A stretch of DNA of 64,000 nucleotides from Staphylococcus equorum (GTDB lineage: Bacteria; Bacillota; Bacilli; Staphylococcales; Staphylococcaceae): NCBI RefSeq assembly GCF_001747895.1, contig NZ_LNNB01000009.1:248001-312000 (forward strand). The letters run 5' to 3'. Positions 50,024 through 59,683 of this stretch are shown here, in pieces. The notes beneath the pieces were generated by a model. That model had not been told where the DNA came from. It made no database searches and worked only from the letters and a program-made list of their open reading frames with translations. The translations under genes were made by a program, and so were the position numbers. Each line of letters opens with the position of its first letter. Within the stretch, counting starts at the first letter, position 1.

Positions 50024-50646
50024 ACGCGGTCCTCACTTTCATCTAATATCAACTTATCAACAGCTTTGAGGTAATTCAATCGTGGTTGATACTGATAAGG
50101 AATATAGTAACCATTTTTTCTTACTTCTTCAACCGTTACCGACTTTTTAATGTTATTCGTATGTCTTTCCCAAAAGTGTTCAAACTTAGAATAGGGAAGT
50201 AGATATACTTCATCAAGCGTTTTAAATCGAATTAATAAAAATACTATCCCATTTTGTTTGAAACAAGACGCCATATGTGAAACTTGGTGTTCATGCATAT
50301 TACTCAATGGGAAAGAAGTTTTATTTTTCGTTTCTTTCGCTTCAAAGTCAAGGTAATGTCCATTATAAATACCATTATAATCAGTTGTAGACGGCGTTCG
50401 GAAATAAGCCTCATTAATTACAGCCTTACTTCGCATAGGGTAATGAACATTTACGATTTGAACAGGCGTTGGTTTTTTATGTATAACCGCCATTCCATGG
50501 TTCAAATAGTAAGTGTTCGACAGTTCGATATCGTTTTCAAGCGACATACCTCTGCCACCATAGTCTATTTTACCCGTTTGACCCTTATGAGTTCGTCCGA
50601 CTTGAGACTTATTTCTATTAAATGGTTTCCCATTAGGGTAATTCAT
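50020..50646 (-). CDS. recU: Holliday junction resolvase RecU
   Basis: Sequence-selective nuclease that cuts Holliday junctions and is needed for recombination repair and chromosome segregation. The motif DYGGRG and the PD-(D/E)xK-type core around [14 protein letters not shown] are intact. The length of 208 aa is normal. Start ATG 50646 with weak ribosome site AGTGGTG. The gene lies first in the operon with pbp2 and its stop overlaps the pbp2 start (ATGA). The intergenic region upstream contains a palindrome that may affect both this operon and yppE. Confidence 0.95.
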   Translation of the reverse strand: MNYPNGKPFNRNKSQVGRTHKGQTGKIDYGGRGMSLENDIELSNTYYLNHGMAVIHKKPTPVQIVNVHYPMRSKAVINEAYFRTPSTTDYNGIYNGHYLDFEAKETKNKTSFPLSNMHEHQVSHMASCFKQNGIVFLLIRFKTLDEVYLLPYSKFEHFWERHTNNIKKSVTVEEVRKNGYYIPYQYQPRLNYLKAVDKLILDESEDRV

Positions 50647-50735
50647 TGTTTTTCACCACTTTAGTTTGGAAATCAAAAACTTTTTCCATTATACCCGACT
50701 TTGGCAAATTTTTCCAAACCTTGAAATATGAATCA

Positions 50736-50753
50736 ATGTATTTACAAATACAT
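50736..50753. promoter_or_regulatory. Palindrome between recU and yppE, related to the one before hepS
   Basis: ATGTATTT-AC-AAATACAT, 8-bp arms with a 2-nt centre, then CATCA. The hepS site has the same arms with centre GTAC and is also followed by CAT. It is 90 bp upstream of recU on one side and 143 bp upstream of yppE on the other. Confidence 0.6.
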
Positions 50754-50895
50754 CAAGTACATTTTAACGTGCTTTGCATAATTAAACAATATTTGGAACT
50801 AAATAAGGCGCTATTATAACATAATTGTAAGACGACGCTTTAGAAATGACGCACATTGTCTTTTATGGTAAATTTATTGTGTAGGAGGAAACTTC

Positions 50896-51234
50896 ATGCA
50901 ACAGTTAATTACGCAATTATTAGATGATGTACAGCTTATGCAAGATAAATATGAATCCGTAAAAGCATCTGGCGAAGATTATGATTTTTATTCTGTTGTC
51001 GTCCCATTCACGAATAATATTGATGAATTGCTCACATCCTTTATTCAATATGAAACTCAAATACTTCAATTGCAATATATGAACAAACAAAAATTTGATT
51101 TATTAGTTTCTAATATCGAAGAATTATCTGTGGAGTGCCACTTTAAGCGCTCAAGTAGAAAGTTATTCACAGAAAAAATAAAGGCTGTTCAATATGATTT
51201 AAGCTATATTCAAAGAAGTGAGTTGTATCTATGA
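50896..51234 (+). CDS. yppE: DUF1798 family protein (YppE-like)
   Basis: A 112-aa all-helical protein. The pattern [24 protein letters not shown] and the [19 protein letters not shown] region fit DUF1798 (B. subtilis YppE, whose structure is a helical bundle). No function is known. GTAGGAGGAAAC upstream gives a strong ribosome site for ATG 50896. The stop overlaps ypsA by 4 bp. yppE-ypsA-gpsB is the usual order. Confidence 0.82.
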   Translation: MQQLITQLLDDVQLMQDKYESVKASGEDYDFYSVVVPFTNNIDELLTSFIQYETQILQLQYMNKQKFDLLVSNIEELSVECHFKRSSRKLFTEKIKAVQYDLSYIQRSELYL

Positions 51235-51797
51235 TAAAAACAGTTTATGTCACAGGCTATAAATCTTATGAACTTAATATTTTCAAAGATGATGCTCCAG
51301 AAGTTTCCTATTTAAAAAAATTTATAGCACATAAATTAAATCAATTGATTGAAGAAGGCTTAGAATGGGTATTAATACAAGGACAGATGGGTATAGAGTT
51401 ATGGACAGCAGAAGTAGTACTTGATTTGAAAGCAACATATCCAGAACTTAAATTGGGTATTATAACGCCGTTTTATGGTCACAGCGATAGATGGAACGAA
51501 CAAAATCAAGCTAAATATCAAAATATCACACAAAAGGCTGATTTTGTAGATAGTGTGTTTCATTCACCATACGAAGGACCTCATCAATTTAAACAGACAG
51601 ATCAGTTCATGTTAGATCACACAGATCAAACATTATTAATATATGATGAGGAGCAAGAAGCAAGTCCAAAATTCTTCAAGCAGATGTTAGTTGATTTTAT
51701 GGAAAAAACAAATTATACTTGTGACATTGTGACGTTCGATGAATTAACTGAGTTCATCAATGATTTACAGTGGTCTCAAGAACAAAGTTTCGAATGA
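51231..51797 (+). CDS. ypsA: SLOG-family protein YpsA (DUF1273)
   Basis: Rossmann-like SLOG fold (DprA-type nucleotide binding) of 188 aa. [10 protein letters not shown] at the N-terminus, [20 protein letters not shown] and [12 protein letters not shown] are conserved parts of the family. In B. subtilis and S. aureus YpsA influences cell division and is functionally linked to the neighbouring GpsB. Overlaps yppE by 4 bp and runs close to gpsB. The nucleotide ligand has not been established. Confidence 0.88.
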   Translation: MIKTVYVTGYKSYELNIFKDDAPEVSYLKKFIAHKLNQLIEEGLEWVLIQGQMGIELWTAEVVLDLKATYPELKLGIITPFYGHSDRWNEQNQAKYQNITQKADFVDSVFHSPYEGPHQFKQTDQFMLDHTDQTLLIYDEEQEASPKFFKQMLVDFMEKTNYTCDIVTFDELTEFINDLQWSQEQSFE

Positions 51798-51808
51798 GGT
51801 GGGAAAAA

Positions 51809-52174
51809 ATGGCAGATATTTCATTGAAATTATCAGCAAAGGATATTTATGAAAAAGATTTTGAAAAAACTATGACACGTGGTTATAGAAGGGAAGAAGT
51901 CGATGCCTTCTTAGACGACATCATAGCGGATTATCAAAAAATGTCAGACTTAGATAGTGAAGTTGTTAAGCTTTCCGAAGAAAACAATAAACTAAAAAAA
52001 GAACTTGAAGAACTTAGATTACGTGTAGCAACGTCAAGACCACAAGAAAATAAGAATTTCTCTTCCAATAGTAATGCTGCAACTAAGAGTAATAACAACA
52101 ATAACAATAATAATAATAATGTTGATATTCTAAAAAGAATTTCTAACTTAGAAAAAGCGGTATTTGGAAAATAA
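51809..52174 (+). CDS. gpsB: Cell division coordinator GpsB
   Basis: DivIVA-like protein that coordinates septal and peripheral cell-wall synthesis; in S. aureus it stimulates FtsZ. The N-terminal motif [32 protein letters not shown] is the membrane/partner-binding domain. A coiled coil follows (~45-75) and a C-terminal trimerisation helix ([14 protein letters not shown]) closes the 121 aa. The linker holds ten consecutive Asn, encoded by AAT/AAC (52091-52120). ATG 51809 after GAGGTGGG fits the family; the longer frame overlaps ypsA. Ends before a clear terminator. Confidence 0.95.
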   Translation: MADISLKLSAKDIYEKDFEKTMTRGYRREEVDAFLDDIIADYQKMSDLDSEVVKLSEENNKLKKELEELRLRVATSRPQENKNFSSNSNAATKSNNNNNNNNNNVDILKRISNLEKAVFGK

Positions 52175-52230
52175 CACGCTAATGAATGATTATAGTGTGT
52201 GCAAATCGTAGATATAGCTTCATCTACATA

Positions 52231-52270
52231 AAACCAAGTTTTGATTTCATTCAAAACTTGGTTTATTTTG
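52231..52270 (+). terminator. Terminator after gpsB
   Basis: AAACCAAGTTTTGA (52231-52244) pairs with TCAAAACTTGGTTT (52251-52264), 6-nt loop, then ATTTTG. Confidence 0.85.
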
Positions 52271-52271
52271 T

Positions 52272-52300
52272 TTGTTTAGCCGTCTAAAGCATGGTATACT
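52272..52300 (+). promoter_or_regulatory. rnpB promoter
   Basis: TTGTTT (52272-52277), 17 bp, TATACT (52295-52300) with extended TGG before it. Transcription would start at about 52307. Confidence 0.7.
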
Positions 52301-52306
52301 TTCAAA

Positions 52307-52706
52307 GATGGTGTTTTGGGTGATCGCTATAGCAATATAGAGGAAAGTCCATGCTCACACAATCTGAGATGATTGTAGTGTTCGTGCTTGATGAAAAAAT
52401 AAGTCAAGGCATTAAATTGACGGCAATGAAATAACCTAAGTCTTATAGATACGGTTAAAATAGTTTGAAAGTGCCACAGTGACGTAGCTTTTATAGAAAT
52501 ATAAAAGGTGGAACGCGGTAAACCCCTCGAGTGAGCAATCCAAATTAGGTAGGAGCACTTATTTAACGGAATTCAACGTATAAATAGGACATGCTTTTAA
52601 AAGCATGTAGACAGATGGTTACCACCAGCGTACGAGTGTATCTAGTACACGATAGCAGTACAACGGTACAAAACATGGCTTACAGAAATATCATCACTAG
52701 ACCCAA
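52307..52706 (+). ncRNA. rnpB: RNase P RNA, class B
   Basis: Catalytic RNA that removes the 5' leader of tRNA precursors. The conserved blocks are visible: ATAGAGGAAAGTCCATGCTC near the 5' end and ACAGAAATATCATCACTAG near the 3' end. TTGGGT (52316-52321) can pair with ACCCAA (52701-52706) as the closing P1 helix. The class B (Bacillus) layout fits. The exact 3' end of the mature RNA is uncertain; transcription stops at the overlapping terminator. The position between gpsB and the RlmL-like gene is the usual one in staphylococci. Confidence 0.96.
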
Positions 52707-52732
52707 GCTCTCCCACATAGGAGAGCTTTTTT
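52705..52732 (+). terminator. rnpB terminator
   Basis: AAGCTCTCC (52705-52713) pairs with GGAGAGCTT (52720-52728), then a T-run. Confidence 0.9.
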
Positions 52733-52858
52733 AATTTCTAAAGTTATAGAAGGCATTCATTAAACTGAGTTGCATTAGAACTTAGTACAATGTCATATCT
52801 ATTTAAAAATTTTTTTGATAAAATATAAGTAAATCTTTATTAAAGAAGGAGCAAACTA

Positions 52859-53992
52859 ATGTATCAATTATTAGCCGTATGTCCTATGGGATTAGAAGCA
52901 GTTGTGGCAAAAGAAGTTCAAGAATTAGGTTATGAAACAACTGTCGAAAATGGCAGAATATTTTTTGAAGGTGACGAATCTGCAATTGTTAAGTGTAATT
53001 TATGGTTACGTACAGCCGACAGAATTAAAATTGTAGTAGGTCAATTTAAAGCCACTACATTTGATGAGTTATTTGAAAAAACAAAGGCTTTACCATGGGA
53101 GGCAATTGTTGAACAAGATGGTAACTTCCCAGTACAAGGTCGGAGTGTGAAATCGACGTTGTTTAGTGTTCCTGATTGCCAAGCAATTGTAAAAAAAGCA
53201 ATTGTTGAACGTTTAAGACGCGCGTACCAAGAACGTGGTTGGTTAAATGAAACAGGTGCAAAATACCCAGTGGAAGTTTCAATATTAAAAGATAATGCAC
53301 TTCTTACAATAGACACTTCTGGTTCAGGATTGAATAAACGTGGTTATCGTTTAGCTCAGGGTGAAGCACCAATTAAAGAAACACTTGCAGCAAGTTTAAT
53401 TCGTTTAGCGAATTGGACAGGTGATACGCCGTTAATAGATCCATTCTGTGGTTCAGGCACAATAGCAATAGAGGCTTGCTTAATCGCGCAAAACATTGCA
53501 CCTGGGTTTAATCGTGATTTTGTTTCTGAAAAATGGGACATGATGCCTGACAATTTATATGACGAAATGAGAGACGAGGCAGATCAACAAGCTAATTACG
53601 ATAGAAAACTTGAAATCTATGCTTCGGATATCGATCCAGAAATGATAGATATTGCACGCAGAAACGCTGAAGAAGTTGGATTAGCTGATATTATTCAATT
53701 TAGCGTGAAAGATGTTAATACACTTACAATAGATACAGAGGAGCCAATCGCACTTATAGGTAACCCGCCATATGGTGAACGTATCGGTGACCGTGACGAA
53801 GTAGAAGTTATGTATCGCTATATTGGTGAATTAATGCAACAACATCCTCATCTATCTACTTATATTTTGACAAGTAGTACAGAATTTGAACATTTAGTTA
53901 ACCAAAAGGCAACTAAGCGTAGGAAGTTATTTAATGGATATATTGAATGTACGTATTATCAGTATTGGGGTAAAAGAAAACCTCAAAATTAA
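52859..53992 (+). CDS. THUMP-domain RNA methyltransferase (RlmL/YpsC family)
   Basis: SAM-dependent N2-guanine methyltransferase type enzyme for rRNA. The N-terminal part has a THUMP-like RNA-binding domain (about residues 1-160). The C-terminal Rossmann domain carries DPFCGSGTIAIEA and the catalytic NPPYGERIG. The length of 377 aa equals the Bacillus YpsC group, which corresponds to only the first half of E. coli RlmL (702 aa). Target site in Firmicutes is inferred. AGAAGGAG precedes ATG 52859. Separately transcribed after rnpB. Confidence 0.92.
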   Translation: MYQLLAVCPMGLEAVVAKEVQELGYETTVENGRIFFEGDESAIVKCNLWLRTADRIKIVVGQFKATTFDELFEKTKALPWEAIVEQDGNFPVQGRSVKSTLFSVPDCQAIVKKAIVERLRRAYQERGWLNETGAKYPVEVSILKDNALLTIDTSGSGLNKRGYRLAQGEAPIKETLAASLIRLANWTGDTPLIDPFCGSGTIAIEACLIAQNIAPGFNRDFVSEKWDMMPDNLYDEMRDEADQQANYDRKLEIYASDIDPEMIDIARRNAEEVGLADIIQFSVKDVNTLTIDTEEPIALIGNPPYGERIGDRDEVEVMYRYIGELMQQHPHLSTYILTSSTEFEHLVNQKATKRRKLFNGYIECTYYQYWGKRKPQN

Positions 53993-54030
53993 AATTTAAT
54001 AGATTGAAAAAGTAGAAAGAGGTGCATCTT

Positions 54031-54936
54031 TTGAACACTGAATTTAAAAAGGGTATCGTATTCGCTTTTGCTGCTTATATATTATGGGGCGTTCTACCCA
54101 TATATTGGGATTTAATTAGAGATTTAGGCGCATTTGAAATTTTAGCATATAGAATTGTGCTTTCGATGATATTTATGCTATTTGTTGTAGTGTTCACTAA
54201 AAATACTGGACCCTTTAAACGAGATGTTCATCAACTCTTTACAAATCCAATTCAACTCATTGCTATTATTGCAGCAGGTTATGTAATTACAATTAACTGG
54301 GGCACATTCATATGGGCTGTAGCAAATGGTCATGTACTGCAAACGAGTTTAGGATATTATATTAATCCACTCGTAAGTATAATACTTGCGCTTATTTTCT
54401 TGAAAGAACGTTTTAATAAATTAGAGTGGATCGCAATTGCATTAGCAGTTATAGGTGTGCTCTACATGACATTGAAAATGGGTGTATTCCCAGGTATTTC
54501 CTTATTATTAGCAAGTTCGTTTGGCTTGTACGGATTAATTAAAAAACTAGTGCCGATAGATGCCATTAGCAGTATCACTATAGAATGTATTGCTACTGCT
54601 CCAGCAGGCTTTATATATCTGTGGTATATATGGCAACAAGGGAGTTCTTCTCTAGGAGTCAATAGTTCATCATTTTGGCTATTATTCTCAGGGGCGATTA
54701 CAGCGATACCGCTAATACTGTTTTCAGCAGGCGCACGTAGAATTCCATTGTCTTTAACTGGCTTCATACAATACATTGCTCCAACGTTGATGTTTATATT
54801 AGGGATATTCTTATTTAAAGAACCATTTAATATTGACCAGTTAGTAACGTTCATTTTTATATGGATTGGTATTATTGTCTATAGCATTTCACAGTACTTT
54901 AAAATTAAGAAAGATAAAACCCCTGTAATTCGTTAG
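54031..54936 (+). CDS. rarD: EamA/RarD-family permease
   Basis: Ten-TM drug/metabolite superfamily protein of about 301 aa. The RarD features KGIVFAFAAYILWGVLPIYWDLIRDLG at the N-terminus and GYYINPLVSIILALIFLKERF are intact; the second half repeats the EamA unit. RarD in E. coli is associated with chloramphenicol resistance; the natural substrate is unknown. TTG 54031, six bases after GAGGTG, fits better than the GTG at 54022 inside the ribosome site. A terminator follows. Confidence 0.88.
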   Translation: MNTEFKKGIVFAFAAYILWGVLPIYWDLIRDLGAFEILAYRIVLSMIFMLFVVVFTKNTGPFKRDVHQLFTNPIQLIAIIAAGYVITINWGTFIWAVANGHVLQTSLGYYINPLVSIILALIFLKERFNKLEWIAIALAVIGVLYMTLKMGVFPGISLLLASSFGLYGLIKKLVPIDAISSITIECIATAPAGFIYLWYIWQQGSSSLGVNSSSFWLLFSGAITAIPLILFSAGARRIPLSLTGFIQYIAPTLMFILGIFLFKEPFNIDQLVTFIFIWIGIIVYSISQYFKIKKDKTPVIR

Positions 54937-54963
54937 CAATTTAAGTTTATCATTACAATTAGA

Positions 54964-55029
54964 TCTCTAGATGTTGAAAACTGTATTAAGTTGATACTTA
55001 AGAACTGTTTAACATATCTAGGGATTTTT
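54964..55029 (+). terminator. Terminator-like hairpin after rarD
   Basis: ATCTCTAGATGTT (54963-54975) pairs with AACATATCTAGGGAT, with a 2-nt bulge, followed by a T-run. The loop is about 35 nt, so it is a weaker call. Confidence 0.6.
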
Positions 55030-55247
55030 CAATTCAATACATTATAGTAATCAATTAAGCACTCAGATTGTAATCAAGTATGTTTTAAGTTTAATATGGG
55101 GGTAAAGAGGTTAACTATAGTACTGTGAGTATAAACAGATTATATGTAACAAACGTACTTCAGAATTTGGAGATAAAAAGAAACTTAAAACATTTTTGAT
55201 TATATAGTAAAATTATTGTAACGATAAAATGATATTGGAGTGATTGG
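55030..55247 (+). other. AT-rich gap upstream of the NAD(P)-binding gene
   Basis: About 220 bp with no ORF of interest. No convincing promoter hexamers are seen; the ribosome site is GGAGTG at 55236-55241. Confidence 0.55.
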
Positions 55248-55883
55248 ATGACAAGAGTATTAATTCTAGGGGCAAATGGTGCAGTTTCTAAAGCAGCTAT
55301 TAATTCTTTTTTAGAAAACACATCCTATACCTTAAGATTATTTTTAAGAGATGCGAATAGATTACCTGACTTTGCATCAGATAGAATTCGTGTGCGTGAA
55401 GGTGACGCTACTAACTTTGATGATGTTAATAGTGCAATGGACGATGTAGATATCGTTATAGCTAGTCTATCAGGTGATCTTGATAAAGAAGCATCGACTA
55501 TTGTAAAAGCAATGCAAACAAATGATGTGAAACGTTTAATCTTCGTAACTTCTTTAGGTATATATAATGAAGTACCAGGAGAATTTGGGGAATGGGTCCA
55601 ACAACAAATAGGTGATAGACTACCTGTATATAAAGAAGCAGCTGACATTATTGAAAATTCAGGGCTAGATTATACTATTTTTAGACCAGCGTGGTTAACT
55701 CATACGAACGAGATTGATTATGAAATCACTCAAAAAAATGAATCCTTCAAAGGTACAGAAGTATCTAGAAAAAGTGTAGCAGCTGTCGCTGTTAAAATCG
55801 CTAAAGATCCAAGCCTTTATTTAAAAGAAAACATTGGTATCAATAAGCCTAATACTGATTACAGTAAACCTAAAGGAAGTTAA
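55248..55883 (+). CDS. NAD(P)-binding Rossmann protein, NmrA/atypical SDR type
   Basis: 211-aa cytosolic protein with the N-terminal nucleotide-binding motif LGANGAVSKAAINSF (residues 7-21) and strands typical of atypical short-chain dehydrogenases: DATNFDDV..., RLIFVTSLGIY (55-type SxG), and DYTIFRPAWLT. The Y-x3-K catalytic pair of classical SDRs is degenerate (VYKEAAD). Similar staphylococcal proteins are annotated as NAD-dependent epimerases. Substrate is unknown. It is monocistronic. Confidence 0.85.
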   Translation: MTRVLILGANGAVSKAAINSFLENTSYTLRLFLRDANRLPDFASDRIRVREGDATNFDDVNSAMDDVDIVIASLSGDLDKEASTIVKAMQTNDVKRLIFVTSLGIYNEVPGEFGEWVQQQIGDRLPVYKEAADIIENSGLDYTIFRPAWLTHTNEIDYEITQKNESFKGTEVSRKSVAAVAVKIAKDPSLYLKENIGINKPNTDYSKPKGS

Positions 55884-55898
55884 TAATAAGTAAGTGTA

Positions 55899-56034
55899 TA
55901 TAAAGGCTGTAAGTAAAACAATAGACAGACTAACAATACTGAAGCGGATATATAAGATAGCTCATCATAAACTATCATATGCTGTTGTCATTCCAAATGT
56001 GTTTGGAGTGACTTTTTTATTACAGCCGTTTATA
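55899..56034. repeat. ~135-bp element with terminal inverted repeats
   Basis: TATATAAAGGCTGTAA (55897-55912) at the left and TTACAGCC-G-TTTATAT (56020-56035) at the right are inverted copies with a single extra base. Inside is a terminator-like hairpin (55987-56018). It looks like a small non-autonomous element or a long RNA stem; no coding capacity was seen. Confidence 0.5.
55987..56018 (+). terminator. Terminator inside the inverted-repeat element
   Basis: GTCATTCCAAA (55987-55997) pairs with TTTGGAGTGAC (56002-56012, one G-U), followed by six T. It would end transcription from the upstream NAD(P)-binding gene. Confidence 0.8.
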
Positions 56035-56222
56035 TGATAACGACATATTTTAATAATCAGCCTAGTGATTAGAATACACTACGTACGCAACGTAACATTA
56101 AGACAAATTATCATTAATAAGTAATTAAAAGAAATTTAATTTCACTTACTACCTTTAGACAAACAATAATTTGTTATACAATAAGATTAATTACATACAA
56201 GTAATCAAAGGGGATACATATC

Positions 56223-59200
56223 ATGTCTAATACTGAGCAACTCGATATTTTATATAAACTAAAAAAAGAAGTTGAAAAATCAAATAATGGACGTCTTGTC
56301 CACATCATCAATCAAGTTATTAAAAAGGTATACTTAGAACAATACACTGCCACTTTTGTGGGCCACTTCTCAGCAGGGAAATCTACTTTAATTAACTTAC
56401 TCTTAGAAGAAAGTATTTTGCCAAGTTCGCCTGTACCAACAACAAGCAATACGGCTATTGTTTCTGTGTCAGACGAACCAGGAATTATTGCAAACTTGAG
56501 CAATCAACAATATACATTATTAAATAATTACGATGAAGTTAAACAAATGAATCGTGAAAACATAGATGTAGAATCTGTAGAAATAAAATTTCCATCAGAC
56601 AAATTCAAAAAAGGTTTCACGTTACAAGATACACCTGGTGTAGATTCTAATGTTGCAACACATCAATCAAGCACTGAGGAATTTATGTATACGAGTAATG
56701 TACTTTTTTATACAGTAGATTATAACCACGTTCAATCAGCTTTAAATTTCCAATTTATGAAACAGTTAAATGCAGCAAATGTGCCTGTGGTATTTGTAAT
56801 TAATCAAATAGATAAACATAGCGAAGAAGAAATTACTTTTGAGACATTTAAAGATCGCGTAGAGAAATCAATCGCTGAGTGGGAAATCGAATTAGATCAA
56901 ATATTTTATGTGTCAAAATATGAGCATGAATATAATGAAATTGACGCGCTTTCTAATTATTTGATTGAAAAAGACACCCATAGAGAATCTATCGAGGATT
57001 ATGTGGAACGAATTGTTAAATTTATTACTGATGAACAATTATCTTATGTTCAATATGAAATTCAAGATATTTTAGAACAACTTGATATTTTCGAAGCGGA
57101 TTTTGATCAAGCTTATCTCAATTTCCAACAAAATCAAGAGGTCAGTGAAGAAGCCAAGTTATTAAATAACCCTGATGAATTATATGATTTTTTAAAGCAA
57201 AAACGTAAAGATATTTTAGATAATGCATATATCATGACGCATGACACGAGAGAAAAAATCAAAATTTATTTAGAAAGTCGTACGAAAGACTTTAAAGTCG
57301 GTGGTTTATTTAATAAAAAACAAAAAACATTAGAAGAACAGCAAAAGAGATTAACAGCAGTTGTTGAACAACTCCAAGACAAAGTGAATCAAGAAGTCAG
57401 ACAACCACTAAGAGAAGATATGTCATTTTTAACACGATTTATAAATTCTTCAGAGGTCAATGATGACATTCTTAATCAGCATTATACAATACACCCAGAA
57501 CTCATAACTGATTTATATCAAATGCAAATAACGATTAGTAATCAATACGTTTTAACATTTGCAGATGATTTGATGGCTTCACTCAAAAAATTCATTGCAA
57601 AAGAATCTGATCCATTATTTAAAAAAGCCATTAACCATTCACAAGCAAATGATATCGGCACAGAACAAGAAGACGATTATAATGATTATGTGAAATTTAT
57701 GGAAATGCGCAATTTGAGAGAGTCACTCGAAACACAAAACTACATGCATTATTATATTCATATGGATGACTCTTTAGATAAATTAATAGATCGAACAGAA
57801 ATCAATTACACAGCACAAGACAATACTGATACTGTAAAGATGAGTAAGAGAAATACAGTTGCAACACATTACGATAACCAAGATAATACCCAAAACATCA
57901 AAAATGCACTTGAATTAATTCAAGATATCCCATTATTCGAACAAACAAAACAAGACATTGATGATACATTAACCCGGTTAGAGAATAAAGTTGTTAAAAT
58001 AGGGGTCTTTGGTACATTTAGCGCAGGTAAGAGTAGTTTAATTAATGCGCTATTAGGTGGTTCGCACTTAGTCAGTTCTCCTAATCCAACCACTGCAGCA
58101 ATGACTGAATTAACTTATGGTCATGAAAGCCAGATAACCCTTAAATCATCTGAGCAACTTTTAGATGAGTTGAATCAAGTTTTCGAAATTGAAAATAAAA
58201 CATTTGAAAGTATTGATACGTTTTTAAGTAAAAATACAGATAAAATCAAAGCAACTTTGGAAAAAAATCAATTGGCTTTTGTGAACGCAGTTGAAAAACA
58301 TTACAGTATGTATAAACGCATGTTAGAAGAAGGACAAACACATACTATTCCGCAAGACGACATTAAAAAGTGGAGTGCAGAAGATGAGTATGCAACGTTT
58401 GTAAATACAGTACATCTTAAACTACCAATAGAATGGTTAAAAGATAAAATCATCGTTGATTCTCTAGGTCTACATTCAAATAATCAACGTCATACGAACG
58501 AAACTGAGAAAATACTGACATCTTCAGATTTAATCTTATATGTTAGTTATTTTAATCATTCGTTTACAAATAATGACAAGCGCTTTATTGAACACATGAA
58601 AGAAATGAACCAGTTGAATGAAAATCAAGCCTTCAAAATGATTATAAATGCGACCGACTTAGCAGAAACTGACGAAGATTTAAATGCTGTGATAGAATAT
58701 GTTGGTGATGCTTTAACTCAAGTCAACATGGATTCAGATATTTTTGCTGTTTCTAGTAGAGAGGCACTTAAGTCTGGCGATAAAGGTATCGATAAATTAC
58801 AGGAGAGTATTCAATATTTTACTCAAGTTGAATCTAAATATATACTCCAACAACAAATGTTAAAACAACTCACACATATTTCCGAAGCGTTTGAGCAAAT
58901 GATTGAAGAAACAACGAACAACAAAGCTCAAATCGAACAACGTAAACAAAAATTAAAAAATTATGAACAATCAACAGTGTTGAGTTATAACATATTACAA
59001 ACTGCAGAACAACGTGCTTCAAATGAAGTAGAAGACCAAATCTATCATTTAAACGAACGCTTGAAATTACAATTACAAGATGAAGTCAAATCTATTTATA
59101 ATGGACAAATGACAAAAAACAGTAATTTCAACGAAGAAAAACGACTATCTACGAAAATTTATTTAGATCAAATTCATCAACGCTTGTACTTGGAGCAATC

Positions 59201-59663
59201 CTTACTTGTTGAACGCGTCAAAAAATACTTCCACGAACAATTGCATAATGAAATTGCGCCATTGAAACAAAAACTTGAACAATTGCATGTATTTATTGAA
59301 CCAGAATTTGATAAAAACAATATTGAATTAGATGAACCTTATTTAAAAGTGGAGTTAAGTCATATGATTGATGCATTACCTAAGTCACTTTCTAAAAAGA
59401 ATATACTGCAACCTAAGACACAGGGTGAATTACAAGAACAAATTACACAAGAAACAATCAAGTTGCTCGCCCCTTGTATTGCTGATCTTAGAAAAGCACT
59501 CAATGAAATTGTCTTAGTTATGGACGAAAATGCTGAAACAAAATTCAAGCAATTTGAAAATGACATTCATCGTCAAATTAAAGAATTATTATCATTTGAA
59601 ATCGATGATGCATTGATTCAACAATTGCAAGAAACGAACGCACAATTAAAAGTGTTATTGTAA
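56223..59663 (+). CDS. Double dynamin-like GTPase (DynA/YpbR family)
   Basis: 1146-aa bacterial dynamin-like protein that consists of two fused dynamin units. The first P-loop is GHFSAGKS at residues 47-54, with DTPGVDS switch and NQID specificity motifs. The second P-loop is GTFSAGKS at 597-604, with VDSLGLHS in the second switch region, less canonical. Long coiled-coil helical stalks follow each GTPase domain. In B. subtilis DynA helps membrane fusion and phage protection at the septum; S. aureus has a homologue. Membrane targeting here is inferred. RBS AAAGGGG at 56210. A weak relation to neighbours, apart from ypcP next to it. Confidence 0.92.
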   Translation: MSNTEQLDILYKLKKEVEKSNNGRLVHIINQVIKKVYLEQYTATFVGHFSAGKSTLINLLLEESILPSSPVPTTSNTAIVSVSDEPGIIANLSNQQYTLLNNYDEVKQMNRENIDVESVEIKFPSDKFKKGFTLQDTPGVDSNVATHQSSTEEFMYTSNVLFYTVDYNHVQSALNFQFMKQLNAANVPVVFVINQIDKHSEEEITFETFKDRVEKSIAEWEIELDQIFYVSKYEHEYNEIDALSNYLIEKDTHRESIEDYVERIVKFITDEQLSYVQYEIQDILEQLDIFEADFDQAYLNFQQNQEVSEEAKLLNNPDELYDFLKQKRKDILDNAYIMTHDTREKIKIYLESRTKDFKVGGLFNKKQKTLEEQQKRLTAVVEQLQDKVNQEVRQPLREDMSFLTRFINSSEVNDDILNQHYTIHPELITDLYQMQITISNQYVLTFADDLMASLKKFIAKESDPLFKKAINHSQANDIGTEQEDDYNDYVKFMEMRNLRESLETQNYMHYYIHMDDSLDKLIDRTEINYTAQDNTDTVKMSKRNTVATHYDNQDNTQNIKNALELIQDIPLFEQTKQDIDDTLTRLENKVVKIGVFGTFSAGKSSLINALLGGSHLVSSPNPTTAAMTELTYGHESQITLKSSEQLLDELNQVFEIENKTFESIDTFLSKNTDKIKATLEKNQLAFVNAVEKHYSMYKRMLEEGQTHTIPQDDIKKWSAEDEYATFVNTVHLKLPIEWLKDKIIVDSLGLHSNNQRHTNETEKILTSSDLILYVSYFNHSFTNNDKRFIEHMKEMNQLNENQAFKMIINATDLAETDEDLNAVIEYVGDALTQVNMDSDIFAVSSREALKSGDKGIDKLQESIQYFTQVESKYILQQQMLKQLTHISEAFEQMIEETTNNKAQIEQRKQKLKNYEQSTVLSYNILQTAEQRASNEVEDQIYHLNERLKLQLQDEVKSIYNGQMTKNSNFNEEKRLSTKIYLDQIHQRLYLEQSLLVERVKKYFHEQLHNEIAPLKQKLEQLHVFIEPEFDKNNIELDEPYLKVELSHMIDALPKSLSKKNILQPKTQGELQEQITQETIKLLAPCIADLRKALNEIVLVMDENAETKFKQFENDIHRQIKELLSFEIDDALIQQLQETNAQLKVLL

Positions 59664-59683
59664 ATAAGAAAGAGGTACACAAA

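Noticed and set aside
50284-50664. Plus-strand open frame of 126 codons opposite recU
   Set aside because: Fully antisense to a well-supported gene, Cys/Arg/Ser-rich composition with no recognisable domain.
52091-52120. Short AAY repeat as CRISPR or tandem repeat array
   Set aside because: It is a 30-bp codon run inside gpsB, not a spacer-repeat structure. No CRISPR array was found anywhere.
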